Assembly (NCBI RefSeq): GCF_002242805.1
Contig: NZ_MCGQ01000020.1
Location: 62,227 to 126,226, forward strand
Length of the DNA: 64,000 nucleotides
Source of the DNA: Streptomyces diastatochromogenes
GTDB lineage: Bacteria > Actinomycetota > Actinomycetes > Streptomycetales > Streptomycetaceae
Reading direction: 5' to 3'
Shown here in pieces: positions 56,195 to 64,000 of this stretch (the first letter of the stretch is position 1; every line of letters begins with the position of its first letter). The translations under genes were made by a program, and so were the position numbers. Below the pieces are notes generated by a model. That model was not told the DNA's origin. It searched no databases and saw only the letters and a program-made list of their open reading frames with translations.

Positions 56195-59100
56195 TTGGGT
56201 TCCGACTCAGGGACACGCATAGCCTTCGCCGAGCGCCTCGCGCTGCTGTACAAGGAGGCGGGCAACCCTCCCCTCAAGAGCGTGTCCGAGGCGGTCGTAC
56301 GGCTGCAGCGGGTGGACGAGCGCGGGCGGCCCGTGCGGGTGTCCGCCCAGCGCATCAGCGACTGGCGGCGGGCCAAGAACGTACCGGCCCAGTTCGCCGC
56401 CCTCGCGGCCGTCCTGCAGATCCTGATCCCGGAGGCCCGGCGCGCACGGCCCGTTCCCGTCTCCGGCGGCCTGTACGACATCGCGCAGTGGCAGCGCCTG
56501 TGGGAGCGCGCGCTGGCCGACCCGGCCGGCGAGCGCCCCGCGGTGCCCCCAGAGGAGAACCGGCGGCCATCGGCCGAGGCCCCGCCCGTCGCCGGCGGGG
56601 TGTGCCCGTACCGGGGTCTGGCTCCCTACCGCCAGGAGGACGCCCGCTGGTTCTTCGGGCGGGAGCGGAGCACGGAGGCCCTCGTGGCCCAACTGCACTC
56701 CGCGGAGCGGTCGGGCGGTCTGATCATGCTCGTCGGCGCCTCGGGTGCCGGAAAGTCGTCGCTGCTGAACGCCGGTCTGGTGCCCGCGGTGCGGGGCGGC
56801 GCGCTCGGGGACGGCAGCGGCCGGCCGAGCGCCGTGCTCCAGCTCGTGCCGGGCGCCGATCCGCTCGGCGAGCTGACCCGCCGCATCCCGGAACTCGCCT
56901 CCCTCGCGGCGGAGGCCCGGCAAGCCGAGGAGGAGGCCGCGGAGAACCCGACGGCACCGGGATCCGACGCTCCGCACTTCGCCGACGCGGTGCGTGAAGC
57001 CGTCACGGCGTGGGCGCGCAGGGAGACGTCCCCGGACGAGGGGGCACCGGGCGACACCGCTACGGCCGGCGCCGACGCATCCCCGGCCACCTCCGCCGAC
57101 GCATCCCGGACCTCCCGCGCCGGCACCTCCCCGGCCACCCGCCCGGTCGCACCCCCGGTCACCCCCGCGGACGCATCCCCGACCACGGCCGTGGCCGTGG
57201 CCGGCAGCGGGCGCCCGGTCATCATCGTCGACCAGTTCGAAGAGACCTTCACCCTCTGCCCCGACGAGCCCAACCGCCGTACCTTCCTCCAGTTCCTGCA
57301 CGCGGCCTGCACCCCGCCCGCCGACTCGCCGACGGACGCCCCCGCCCCCGTCCTCGTCGTCCTCGGTATCCGCGCCGACTTCTACGAGCAGTGCCTGGGC
57401 TACCCGGAGCTGGCCGACGCGCTGCAGCACCGGCACATGGTGCTCGGGCCGCTGACCACCGCCGAGCTGCGCGAGGCGGTGACCGGACCCGCCAAGGCCG
57501 TGGGACTGGAGCTGGAACCGGGCCTGGCCGAGCTGATCGTGCGGGAGGTGAGCGCCGACGGCCCGCGCGGAGCGCACGACTCCGGGGTGCTCCCGCTCCT
57601 CTCGCACGCCCTGCTCGCCACCTGGCAGCGCCGCAAGTCGGGACGGCTGACCCTGGCCGGCTACCGCGCGGCCGGCGGCATCCAGGGCGCGGTCGCGGCG
57701 ACCGCCGAGCGCGCCTGGTCCAGCCTCGACCCCGCCGCCCGCACGGCCGCCCGGCTGCTCCTGCTGCGCCTCGTCCGGCTGGGCGAGGACACCCAGGCCA
57801 CGCGCCGGCGCGGGACACGGCGCCAGCTGGCGCAGGAGTCGGCGGACCCCGGCAAGACGGAGGAGTCGCTGGAGGCGCTGGTGCGCGCCCGGCTGGTGAC
57901 GCTCGACGCGGAGACCGTGGAGATCACCCATGAGGCGCTGCTGCACGCCTGGCCGCGGCTGCGCCACTGGATCGACGAGGACCGCAGCGACCATCTGGTG
58001 CGCCAGCGGCTGGAGGAGGACGGCCGCGCCTGGGAGGCCTCGGCCCGGGACAGCTCGCTGCTCTACCGCGGCTCCCGCCTGGAGCAGGCCCGCGGCTGGG
58101 CGAAGTCCGCCGGGGACACCTATCTGACCCGCGGCGCGGTGCAGTTCCTGGCCGCCTCGGTCCGGCTGCGCAAGCGCACGGTCCTGATCAGCCGCGGGGC
58201 CGTGGCGGCGCTGGTGGTCCTCGCCGTGCTCGCCGCCGGCTCGGCGGTGGTGGCGTGGCAGCAGCGGGACGACGCCGTGTTCGAACAGGTGCTCGCCGAG
58301 GCGGACCGGGTCCAGCACACGGACCCCTCGCTGGCCGCCCAGCTCGACCTGGTGGCCCATCGCCTGCGGCCGGACGACGAGGGGACGTACAGCCGTCTGA
58401 TCTCGATCGTGAACGCGCCCCTGGCCACCCCCCTGCTCGGCCACACCGGCGCCGTCTACCTCACCTCCTTCAGCCCCGACGGCAAGACGCTGGCCACGGC
58501 CAGCTACGACCAGACCGTCCGGCTGTGGAACGTGGCCGACCGCAGCCGTCCCAAGCCGCTCGGCAAGCCCCTCACCGGGCACACCAGCTGGGTGAGCAGC
58601 GCGGTCTTCAGCCCGGACGGGCACACCCTGGCCAGCGCCGGCGACGACGGAACGATCCGGCTGTGGGACGTCCGCGACCCCGCCCACCCGGTGCCGCTGG
58701 GCAAGCCGCTGACCGGCCACACGGGCACGATCTACCTGGTCGCCTTCAGCCCCGACGGCAGGACGCTGGCCTCCGCGAGCGAGGACCGCACCGTCCGGCT
58801 GTGGAACGTGGCCGACCCGAGCCGGCCCGAGCCGCTGCGCACGCTGGGCGGCCACACGGCGGCGGTGCGCTGCGTGGCGTTCAGCCCCGACGGGCGCACG
58901 CTCGCGGCGGGCGGCGACGACGACACCATCCGGCTGTGGAACACGGCCGATCCCCGGCACCCGAAGCCCCTGCCCACGGTGCTGACCGGCCACACGGACA
59001 TCGTGCACTCGGTGGCCTTCAGCCCCGACGGCCGCACCCTCGCCAGCGGCAGCGCGGACGACACCATCCGCCTGTGGAAGGTCGCCGACCCGGCGCACGC

Positions 59101-60406
59101 GGCCCCGATCGGCTCCCCGCTCACCGGGCACACCGGCCCCATCTGGTCGGTGGCCTTCAGCCCCGACGGCAAGAGGCTCGCCGCGGCCAGCGCGGACAGC
59201 ACCGCGAGCCTGTGGAACGTCAGCGATCCGGCCTCCCCCTCGCAGGTCGGCGAGCCGCTCGCGGGCAGCAGCGGCGAGATGTACGCCCTGGGCTTCAGCC
59301 CCGACGGCAAGACCCTCGCCACCGGCAGCGGGGACAGCAAGGTCCGCCTGTGGTCGGTACCGACGCAGGACATGATCGGCCGCAGCGGGGCCTTCCGCCC
59401 GGACGGGAAGGTCCTCGCCACGTCCGCGCACGACGGCAGGGTCCGGCTGTGGAACGTGTCGGCTCCCGACCGGCCCATGTCCCTGAGCAAACCGTTCATG
59501 CCCGCGGACGGCTACCAGCGTGCGCTGGTGTTCTCCCCCGACGGCCGCACCCTCGCCGTACGGACCGGGCACGCGGCGCTGTACCTGTGGAACGTCACCG
59601 ACCCGGCCCACCCGGTCCCGGCCAGGCCGCCCCTCACCCTGCACACCCGCTTCGCGGGCCACAACTCCATGGCCTACAGCCCCGACGGCCGCACCCTGGC
59701 CACCGCCTACGACGACAACACCATCCAGCTGTGGAACGTCGCCGACCCCTCCCGTGCCGTCGCGCTCGGCAAGCCGCTCACCGGCTACCGGGGCTACGTC
59801 AACGCCCTCGCCTTCAGCCCGGACGGGCGCACGCTCGCCAGCGGCAGCGCGGACCGCACCGTCCTGCTGTGGGACGTCATGGACCCGGCCCGTCCCACCC
59901 GGACCGGCCACCCGCTCACGGGGCACACCGGCCCGATCAACGCGCTCGCCTACAGCCCCGACGGCCGCACCCTGGCCAGCGGCAGCGACGACGACACCGT
60001 ACGGCTCTGGGACGTCACCGACCCCGCCGCGGCCAGGGCGCTGGGCTCCCCGCTCACCGGCCACACCGAGGCGGTCACGTCCCTGACGTTCGCCGCGTCC
60101 GGCCACACCCTGGCGAGCGGCGGCAACGACAACACGGTCCGCCTGTGGAACGTCACCGACCCCTCCTCGGCCTCCCCCATCGGCCAGTCCATGAGCCCCT
60201 ACGCCAAGACGGGCAACTTCCTGTCCTTCAGCCCCAACAGCCACGTCCTCGGGGTGTCCAGCGGCGCCGACACGGTCCGCCTGTGGCGCCTGGACGCCGA
60301 CCGGGCCATCAAGCACATCTGCTCGGTGACCAGCGGCGTTCTGACCCGGGAGAGGTGGCACGAGTACCTCCCCCGCCTGTCGTACGACCCCCCGTGCGCC
60401 GACTGA
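56195..60406 (+). CDS. HTH-nSTAND-type NTPase with 14 WD40 repeats
   Basis: The 1403-residue protein has four parts. An N-terminal HTH-like segment (RIAFAERLALLYKEAG, VSAQRISDWRRAKNVPAQFAAL). A STAND NTPase with CPYRGLAPYRQEDARWFFGR, Walker A LVGASGAGKSSLLNAG and Walker B VIIVDQFEETFTLC, between which lies a Thr/Ala/Ser/Pro insert of about 60 residues. A membrane helix (GAVAALVVLAVLAAGSAVVAW, about 667-690). Then 14 WD40 repeats (FSPDGRTLASGS...TVRLWNV), enough for two seven-bladed propellers; the eighth is shortened. TTG at 56195 follows a G-rich ribosome site. A signal-sensing switch is expected; ligand unknown. Confidence 0.92.
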   Translation: MGSDSGTRIAFAERLALLYKEAGNPPLKSVSEAVVRLQRVDERGRPVRVSAQRISDWRRAKNVPAQFAALAAVLQILIPEARRARPVPVSGGLYDIAQWQRLWERALADPAGERPAVPPEENRRPSAEAPPVAGGVCPYRGLAPYRQEDARWFFGRERSTEALVAQLHSAERSGGLIMLVGASGAGKSSLLNAGLVPAVRGGALGDGSGRPSAVLQLVPGADPLGELTRRIPELASLAAEARQAEEEAAENPTAPGSDAPHFADAVREAVTAWARRETSPDEGAPGDTATAGADASPATSADASRTSRAGTSPATRPVAPPVTPADASPTTAVAVAGSGRPVIIVDQFEETFTLCPDEPNRRTFLQFLHAACTPPADSPTDAPAPVLVVLGIRADFYEQCLGYPELADALQHRHMVLGPLTTAELREAVTGPAKAVGLELEPGLAELIVREVSADGPRGAHDSGVLPLLSHALLATWQRRKSGRLTLAGYRAAGGIQGAVAATAERAWSSLDPAARTAARLLLLRLVRLGEDTQATRRRGTRRQLAQESADPGKTEESLEALVRARLVTLDAETVEITHEALLHAWPRLRHWIDEDRSDHLVRQRLEEDGRAWEASARDSSLLYRGSRLEQARGWAKSAGDTYLTRGAVQFLAASVRLRKRTVLISRGAVAALVVLAVLAAGSAVVAWQQRDDAVFEQVLAEADRVQHTDPSLAAQLDLVAHRLRPDDEGTYSRLISIVNAPLATPLLGHTGAVYLTSFSPDGKTLATASYDQTVRLWNVADRSRPKPLGKPLTGHTSWVSSAVFSPDGHTLASAGDDGTIRLWDVRDPAHPVPLGKPLTGHTGTIYLVAFSPDGRTLASASEDRTVRLWNVADPSRPEPLRTLGGHTAAVRCVAFSPDGRTLAAGGDDDTIRLWNTADPRHPKPLPTVLTGHTDIVHSVAFSPDGRTLASGSADDTIRLWKVADPAHAAPIGSPLTGHTGPIWSVAFSPDGKRLAAASADSTASLWNVSDPASPSQVGEPLAGSSGEMYALGFSPDGKTLATGSGDSKVRLWSVPTQDMIGRSGAFRPDGKVLATSAHDGRVRLWNVSAPDRPMSLSKPFMPADGYQRALVFSPDGRTLAVRTGHAALYLWNVTDPAHPVPARPPLTLHTRFAGHNSMAYSPDGRTLATAYDDNTIQLWNVADPSRAVALGKPLTGYRGYVNALAFSPDGRTLASGSADRTVLLWDVMDPARPTRTGHPLTGHTGPINALAYSPDGRTLASGSDDDTVRLWDVTDPAAARALGSPLTGHTEAVTSLTFAASGHTLASGGNDNTVRLWNVTDPSSASPIGQSMSPYAKTGNFLSFSPNSHVLGVSSGADTVRLWRLDADRAIKHICSVTSGVLTRERWHEYLPRLSYDPPCAD

Positions 60407-60487
60407 CCGATCAAGATCAGCCAACTACCCCAACCAACAGACCCGTTATCTCCCGCAGGCCGCCCAACCTTGTTACCCTTGGCCATA

Positions 60488-60534
60488 GCCCGATCGCTGG
60501 TGCATCCCCCGTCGCCAGCGGTCGGGCCTTTTTT
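60488..60534 (+). terminator. Terminator after the WD40 gene
   Basis: Stem gcccgatcgctgg with ccagcggtcgggc (one wobble) and a 14-base loop is followed by six T residues. Confidence 0.88.
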
Positions 60535-60590
60535 CGTACCGTGAAGCGGAAGCCGTACTGCCAAGTCCGTGCCGCGGAAGCTTCGAACGC

Positions 60591-60626
60591 CGAAGACCCC
60601 CGGCCCAAGTGGACCGGGGGTCTTCG
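60591..60626 (-). terminator. Hairpin after tRNA-Ile
   Basis: A 13-bp perfect stem cgaagacccccgg/ccgggggtcttcg lies just past the 3' end of tRNA-Ile on the minus strand. It has a weak T run. Confidence 0.7.
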
Positions 60627-60631
60627 TTCTG

Positions 60632-60705
60632 TGGGGCTAACAGGATTTGAACCTGTGGCCTCATCCTTATCAGGGATGCGCTCTAACCAACTGAGCTATA
60701 GCCCC
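60632..60705 (-). tRNA. tRNA-Ile (GAT)
   Basis: The minus strand gives GGGGCTATAGCTCAGTTGG, anticodon stem-loop with CCCTGATAAGG (anticodon GAT), T-arm CAGGTTCAAATCCTG and acceptor TAGCCCC with discriminator A. Size is 74 bases; CCA not encoded. It sits between gyrA/DUF3566 and the WD40 gene. Confidence 0.96.
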
Positions 60706-60817
60706 GCCGCGCTCTGCGGTGTGTGTCCCGCGCGCTGACTCCTGAAGATTAGCGCACGAGGGGGGCAGTCCCAAAATCGGTTGTTGGGGGACTGTCAGGA
60801 GAGCCCGGCAGGTGGGG

Positions 60818-61546
60818 TCACTCGTCCTCGGCCAGCGTCAGCTCGATGCCGCCCACGAAGCCCGCGGAGAGGTTGTAGATGAACGCGCCGAGGGTGGCCA
60901 GAGCCGTCGCGAGGACCACGTCGATCACCGCGATGATCGCCGTGAACGTCAGGACGTGCGGGAGCGAGAGGAAGGCCTGGAGGTCGAAGCCGTTCGCCTC
61001 GTTGGAGCCCGTCGCCTCCGAGATCGTGCCGCCGACCGTCGAGAACACGCCCATCGCGTCCATGACCATCCACAGCACCGCCGAGGCGACGACCGTGCAG
61101 ATGCCGAGCGCGATGGACAGCAGGAAGCTGACCTTCATCACCGACCACGGGTCGGCCTTGGCGACACGCAGCCGCGCCTTGCGCGTGCGCGGCGCGGTCT
61201 TCGCGCCGGTGCGCGGCCGGCGCACGGCCCCGGTCGGGGCCTGCGCCGGATAGGCCTGCGGCGGGTGGTACGGCTCGGCGGGCTCGGGCCGGCGCTCGCC
61301 GGGCAGCGGGGACGCCTGCTGCCGCTCGGCGGGGCCGGGCTGGGCCTGCGCGCCACGGGTGTCCGTCACAGTTCCCCCCTGGGATCCATGCGTGTCGGGC
61401 GAGGACGAGTCGGCCTTGCCTGCGTCGATCTTGCGCAGCTGGGTCGTGTGCGGGTCCCCCGCACGCGCGGCGGAGCCACGGCCGCCGCCGTCCGTTTCCG
61501 TACCCACAGAGGTACCGGCCGATCCCGCGCCCGTGGCTCCGCTCAC
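60818..61546 (-). CDS. DUF3566 family membrane protein
   Basis: The 242-residue protein has a disordered Pro/Gln/Thr-rich N-terminus (about 1-125) and a C-terminal DUF3566 domain with two membrane helices (VSFLLSIALGICTVVASAVLWMVM and VLTFTAIIAVIDVVLATALATL). It follows gyrA directly, as in other actinobacteria. GTG at 61546 has AGGAG upstream. Function unknown. It is usually cotranscribed with gyrA; 18 bp separate them. Confidence 0.95.
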   Translation of the reverse strand: MSGATGAGSAGTSVGTETDGGGRGSAARAGDPHTTQLRKIDAGKADSSSPDTHGSQGGTVTDTRGAQAQPGPAERQQASPLPGERRPEPAEPYHPPQAYPAQAPTGAVRRPRTGAKTAPRTRKARLRVAKADPWSVMKVSFLLSIALGICTVVASAVLWMVMDAMGVFSTVGGTISEATGSNEANGFDLQAFLSLPHVLTFTAIIAVIDVVLATALATLGAFIYNLSAGFVGGIELTLAEDE

Positions 61547-61564
61547 GATGACTCACTCCTCGTG

Positions 61565-64000
61565 CTACTCGGCCGAGGGCGCCTCACCCTCGTCCGTGCC
61601 GGTGGTCGCGGCACCCTCGGCGGTCTCGTCCACGGCATCCTCGCCGTCGACCTCCTCCGCCTCGCGCCCCGCCTCGGCGTTACGTGCGATACCGACCACG
61701 GCATCGCGCTTGCCCAGGTTGATCAGTTGGACGCCCATGGTGTCACGGCCCGTCTCCCTGACCTCGTTGACTCGCGTACGAATCACACCGCCGGACAGGG
61801 TGATCGCGAGGATCTCGTCGTTCTCCTCGACAACCAGCGCGCCGACGAGAGAACCACGGTCCTCCACGATCTTGGCGGCCTTGATGCCGAGGCCGCCGCG
61901 ACCCTGGACGCGGTACTCGTCGACGGCGGTCCGCTTCGCGTACCCGCCGTCCGTCGCAGTGAACACGAACGTACCGGGTCGAACAACATTCATCGACAGA
62001 AGTTCATCGCTCTCGCGGAAACTCATCCCCTTGACGCCGGAGGTGGCGCGGCCCATCGGGCGCAGGGTGTCGTCCGAGGCGGTGAACCTGATCGACTGTG
62101 CCTTCCTGCTGACCAGAAGCAGATCGTCGTCGGCCGACACCAGCTCGGCGCCGATCAGCTCGTCGTCCGAGCCGTCCTCGCGCTCGCGCAGGTTGATCGC
62201 GATCACACCGCCGGAGCGGGGCGAATCGTAATCCTTCAGAGGCGTCTTCTTGACCAGGCCGGACTTGGTCGCCAGGACCAGGTACGGCGCCGCCTCGTAG
62301 TCGCGGATCGCGAGGATCTCGGCGATCGCCTCGTCCGGCTGGAAGGCGAGCAGGTTCGCCACGTGCTGGCCGCGCGCGTCCCGGCCGGCCTCGGGCAGCT
62401 CGTACGCCTTCGCCCGGTACACCCGGCCCTTGTTGGTGAAGAAGAGCAGCCAGTGGTGCGTGGTGGAGACGAAGAAGTGGTCGACGATGTCGTCTTCCTT
62501 CAGCTTCGTGCCGCGCACGCCCTTGCCGCCGCGCTTCTGCGCCCGGTAGTCGTCCGTCTTCGTCCGCTTGACGTAACCGCCGCGCGAGACGGTGACGACG
62601 ATGTCCTCCTCGGCGATCAGGTCCTCGATGGACATGTCGCCCTCGTACGGGATCAGCTTGGTCTGGCGGTCGTTGCCGTACTTCTCGACGATCGCGGCCA
62701 GCTCCTCGCTGACGATCCCGCGCTGGCGGACCGGGGAGGCAAGGATCGCGTTGTACTCGCGGATCTTCGCCTGGAGTTCGTCGTGCTCCTGGACGATCTT
62801 CTGGCGCTCCAGGGCGGCCAGCCGGCGCAGCTGCATCTCGAGGATGGCGTTCGCCTGGATCTCGTCGATCTCCAGGAGGCCCATCAGGCCGGTGCGCGCG
62901 ACGTCGACGGTCTCACTGCGCCGGATCAGCGCGATGACCTCGTCGATGGCGTCCAGGGCCTTCAGCAGACCGCGCAGGATGTGGGCGCGCTCCTCGGCCT
63001 TGCGCAGCCGGAAGCGGGTCCGGCGGACGACGACCTCGATCTGGTGCGTCACCCAGTGGCGGATGAACGCGTCCAGGGACAGGGTGCGCGGCACGCCGTC
63101 GACCAGCGCCAGCATGTTGGCGCCGAAGTTCGTCTGCAGGTCGGTGTGCTTGTACAGGTTGTTCAGGACGACCTTGGCGACCGCGTCCCGCTTGAGGACG
63201 ATCACCAGGCGCTGGCCCGTACGGGACGACGTCTCGTCGCGGACGTCCGCGATGCCGCCGATCTTGCCGTCCTTCACCAGGTCGGCGATCTTCTGCGCCA
63301 GGTTGTCCGGGTTGACCTGGTACGGCAGCTCCGTCACCACCAGGCACTGGCGGTTCTGGATCTCCTCGACCTCGACCACCGCGCGCATCGTGATGGAGCC
63401 GCGGCCGGTGCGGTACGCCTCCTCGATGCCCTTGCGGCCCACGACGAGCGCGCCGGTCGGGAAGTCCGGGCCCTTGATGCGCTCGATGAGCGCGTCCAGC
63501 AGCTCCTCGTGCGAGGCCTCCGGGTTCTCCAGACACCACTGGGCACCGGCCGCGACCTCGCGCAGGTTGTGCGACGGGATGTTGGTCGCCATGCCGACCG
63601 CGATACCGGCCGAGCCGTTGATCAGCAGGTTCGGGAAGCGGGAGGGCAGAACGGTCGGCTCCTGGGAGCGGCCGTCGTAGTTGTCCGTGAAGTCGACGGT
63701 CTCCTCGTCGATGTCGCGGACCATCTCCATCGACAGCGGCGCCATCTTGCACTCGGTGTAGCGCATGGCGGCCGCCGGGTCGTTGCCCGGAGAGCCGAAG
63801 TTGCCGTTGGAGTCCACCAGCGGCATCCGCATCGACCACGGCTGGGCGAGGCGCACCAGGGCGTCGTAGATCGAGGAGTCGCCGTGCGGGTGGTAGTTAC
63901 CCATGACGTCACCGACGACACGGGCGCACTTGTAGAAGCCGCGCTCGGGGCGGTAGCCGCCGTCGTACATCGCGTACAGCACACGGCGGTGGACGGGCTT
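61565..64000 (-). CDS. gyrA: DNA gyrase subunit A, 5' end missing
   Basis: 811 residues are visible; the N-terminal residues up to the segment KPVHRRVLYAMYDGGYRPER lie outside the window. The active-site Tyr is in AAMRYTECKMAPL. The quinolone region reads HPHGDSSIYDALVRLAQPWS, with the Ser and Asp at the positions equivalent to E. coli Ser83 and Asp87 both unchanged. The C-terminal pinwheel domain (GGYVKRTKTDDYRAQ, GATSGVKG-like blocks) is complete, ending in an acidic tail. GyrA introduces negative supercoils together with GyrB. Confidence 0.98.
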   Translation of the reverse strand, partial: KPVHRRVLYAMYDGGYRPERGFYKCARVVGDVMGNYHPHGDSSIYDALVRLAQPWSMRMPLVDSNGNFGSPGNDPAAAMRYTECKMAPLSMEMVRDIDEETVDFTDNYDGRSQEPTVLPSRFPNLLINGSAGIAVGMATNIPSHNLREVAAGAQWCLENPEASHEELLDALIERIKGPDFPTGALVVGRKGIEEAYRTGRGSITMRAVVEVEEIQNRQCLVVTELPYQVNPDNLAQKIADLVKDGKIGGIADVRDETSSRTGQRLVIVLKRDAVAKVVLNNLYKHTDLQTNFGANMLALVDGVPRTLSLDAFIRHWVTHQIEVVVRRTRFRLRKAEERAHILRGLLKALDAIDEVIALIRRSETVDVARTGLMGLLEIDEIQANAILEMQLRRLAALERQKIVQEHDELQAKIREYNAILASPVRQRGIVSEELAAIVEKYGNDRQTKLIPYEGDMSIEDLIAEEDIVVTVSRGGYVKRTKTDDYRAQKRGGKGVRGTKLKEDDIVDHFFVSTTHHWLLFFTNKGRVYRAKAYELPEAGRDARGQHVANLLAFQPDEAIAEILAIRDYEAAPYLVLATKSGLVKKTPLKDYDSPRSGGVIAINLREREDGSDDELIGAELVSADDDLLLVSRKAQSIRFTASDDTLRPMGRATSGVKGMSFRESDELLSMNVVRPGTFVFTATDGGYAKRTAVDEYRVQGRGGLGIKAAKIVEDRGSLVGALVVEENDEILAITLSGGVIRTRVNEVRETGRDTMGVQLINLGKRDAVVGIARNAEAGREAEEVDGEDAVDETAEGAATTGTDEGEAPSAE

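Noticed and set aside
56207..60424. A 1405-codon minus-strand frame opposite the WD40 gene
   Set aside because: It mirrors the repeat structure of the WD40 coding strand and has no independent motif.

Overview
The window is high-GC DNA with GTG/TTG starts, purine-rich ribosome binding sites and many 4-bp GTGA/ATGA gene overlaps. Its gene order from about 28.6 kb to the right edge (tRNA-Leu, fhaA, fhaB, PP2C phosphatase, ftsW/rodA, pbpA, pknB, sortases, pabA-like, DUF881, crgA, rhomboid, cyclophilin, tRNA-Ala, a second Ser/Thr kinase, DLW-39, an HTH/WD40 giant protein, tRNA-Ile, DUF3566, gyrA) is that of the oriC-proximal core of a Streptomyces chromosome. The species cannot be named from the sequence alone.

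Positions 1-17,191 are accessory. After a partial DUF2252 gene there is a run of minus-strand genes that reads as one secondary-metabolite cluster. Transcription would begin near an MFS exporter (15,170). It then passes an AvrD-like protein, a P-loop NTPase, a ketosynthase III, an acyl carrier protein, a HAD phosphatase, a second P-loop NTPase, a quinone-oxidoreductase-type MDR enzyme, an A-T-TE synthetase, an SDR/epimerase, an O-methyltransferase and an FAD monooxygenase. A metallo-beta-lactamase-fold hydrolase and an MmyB-type XRE regulator sit upstream. The first half (AvrD, KASIII, ACP, phosphatase) resembles the logic of butenolide or gamma-butyrolactone-like signal synthesis. The second half (A-T-TE with reductase, methyltransferase and oxygenase) resembles terphenylquinone/furanone assembly. 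I know of no described cluster that combines the two, so this is the best candidate for a new system.

Positions 17,278-28,471 hold small independent units: a histidine-phosphatase-fold protein that has lost both catalytic histidines, a NarL-type two-component system, a membrane protein with a TTA codon, an XRE gene with a small upstream ORF, a TetR/oxidoreductase pair with matching operators, a ThDP enzyme divergent from a flavodoxin-like reductase, and a sulfite-oxidase-like gene followed by a coupled small ORF/methyltransferase pair.

Positions 28,634-64,000 are the conserved core. The fhaA-fhaB-PP2C-ftsW-pbpA-pknB block controls cell-wall growth by phosphorylation. A DUF881-sortase-53 aa membrane peptide-amidotransferase-SrtE1-SrtE2 operon reads towards it. 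CrgA follows, then a cluster of DnaA boxes. A secreted six-cysteine protein and an Mrr-type restriction protein are inserted between pknB and the sortases. The right end carries an HTH-nSTAND-WD40 protein with 14 propeller repeats, tRNA-Ile, DUF3566 and most of gyrA (5' end outside the window). Tandem repeats of 18, 20 and 36 bp lie at several gene borders, and well-formed terminators follow the tRNAs and the main operons.
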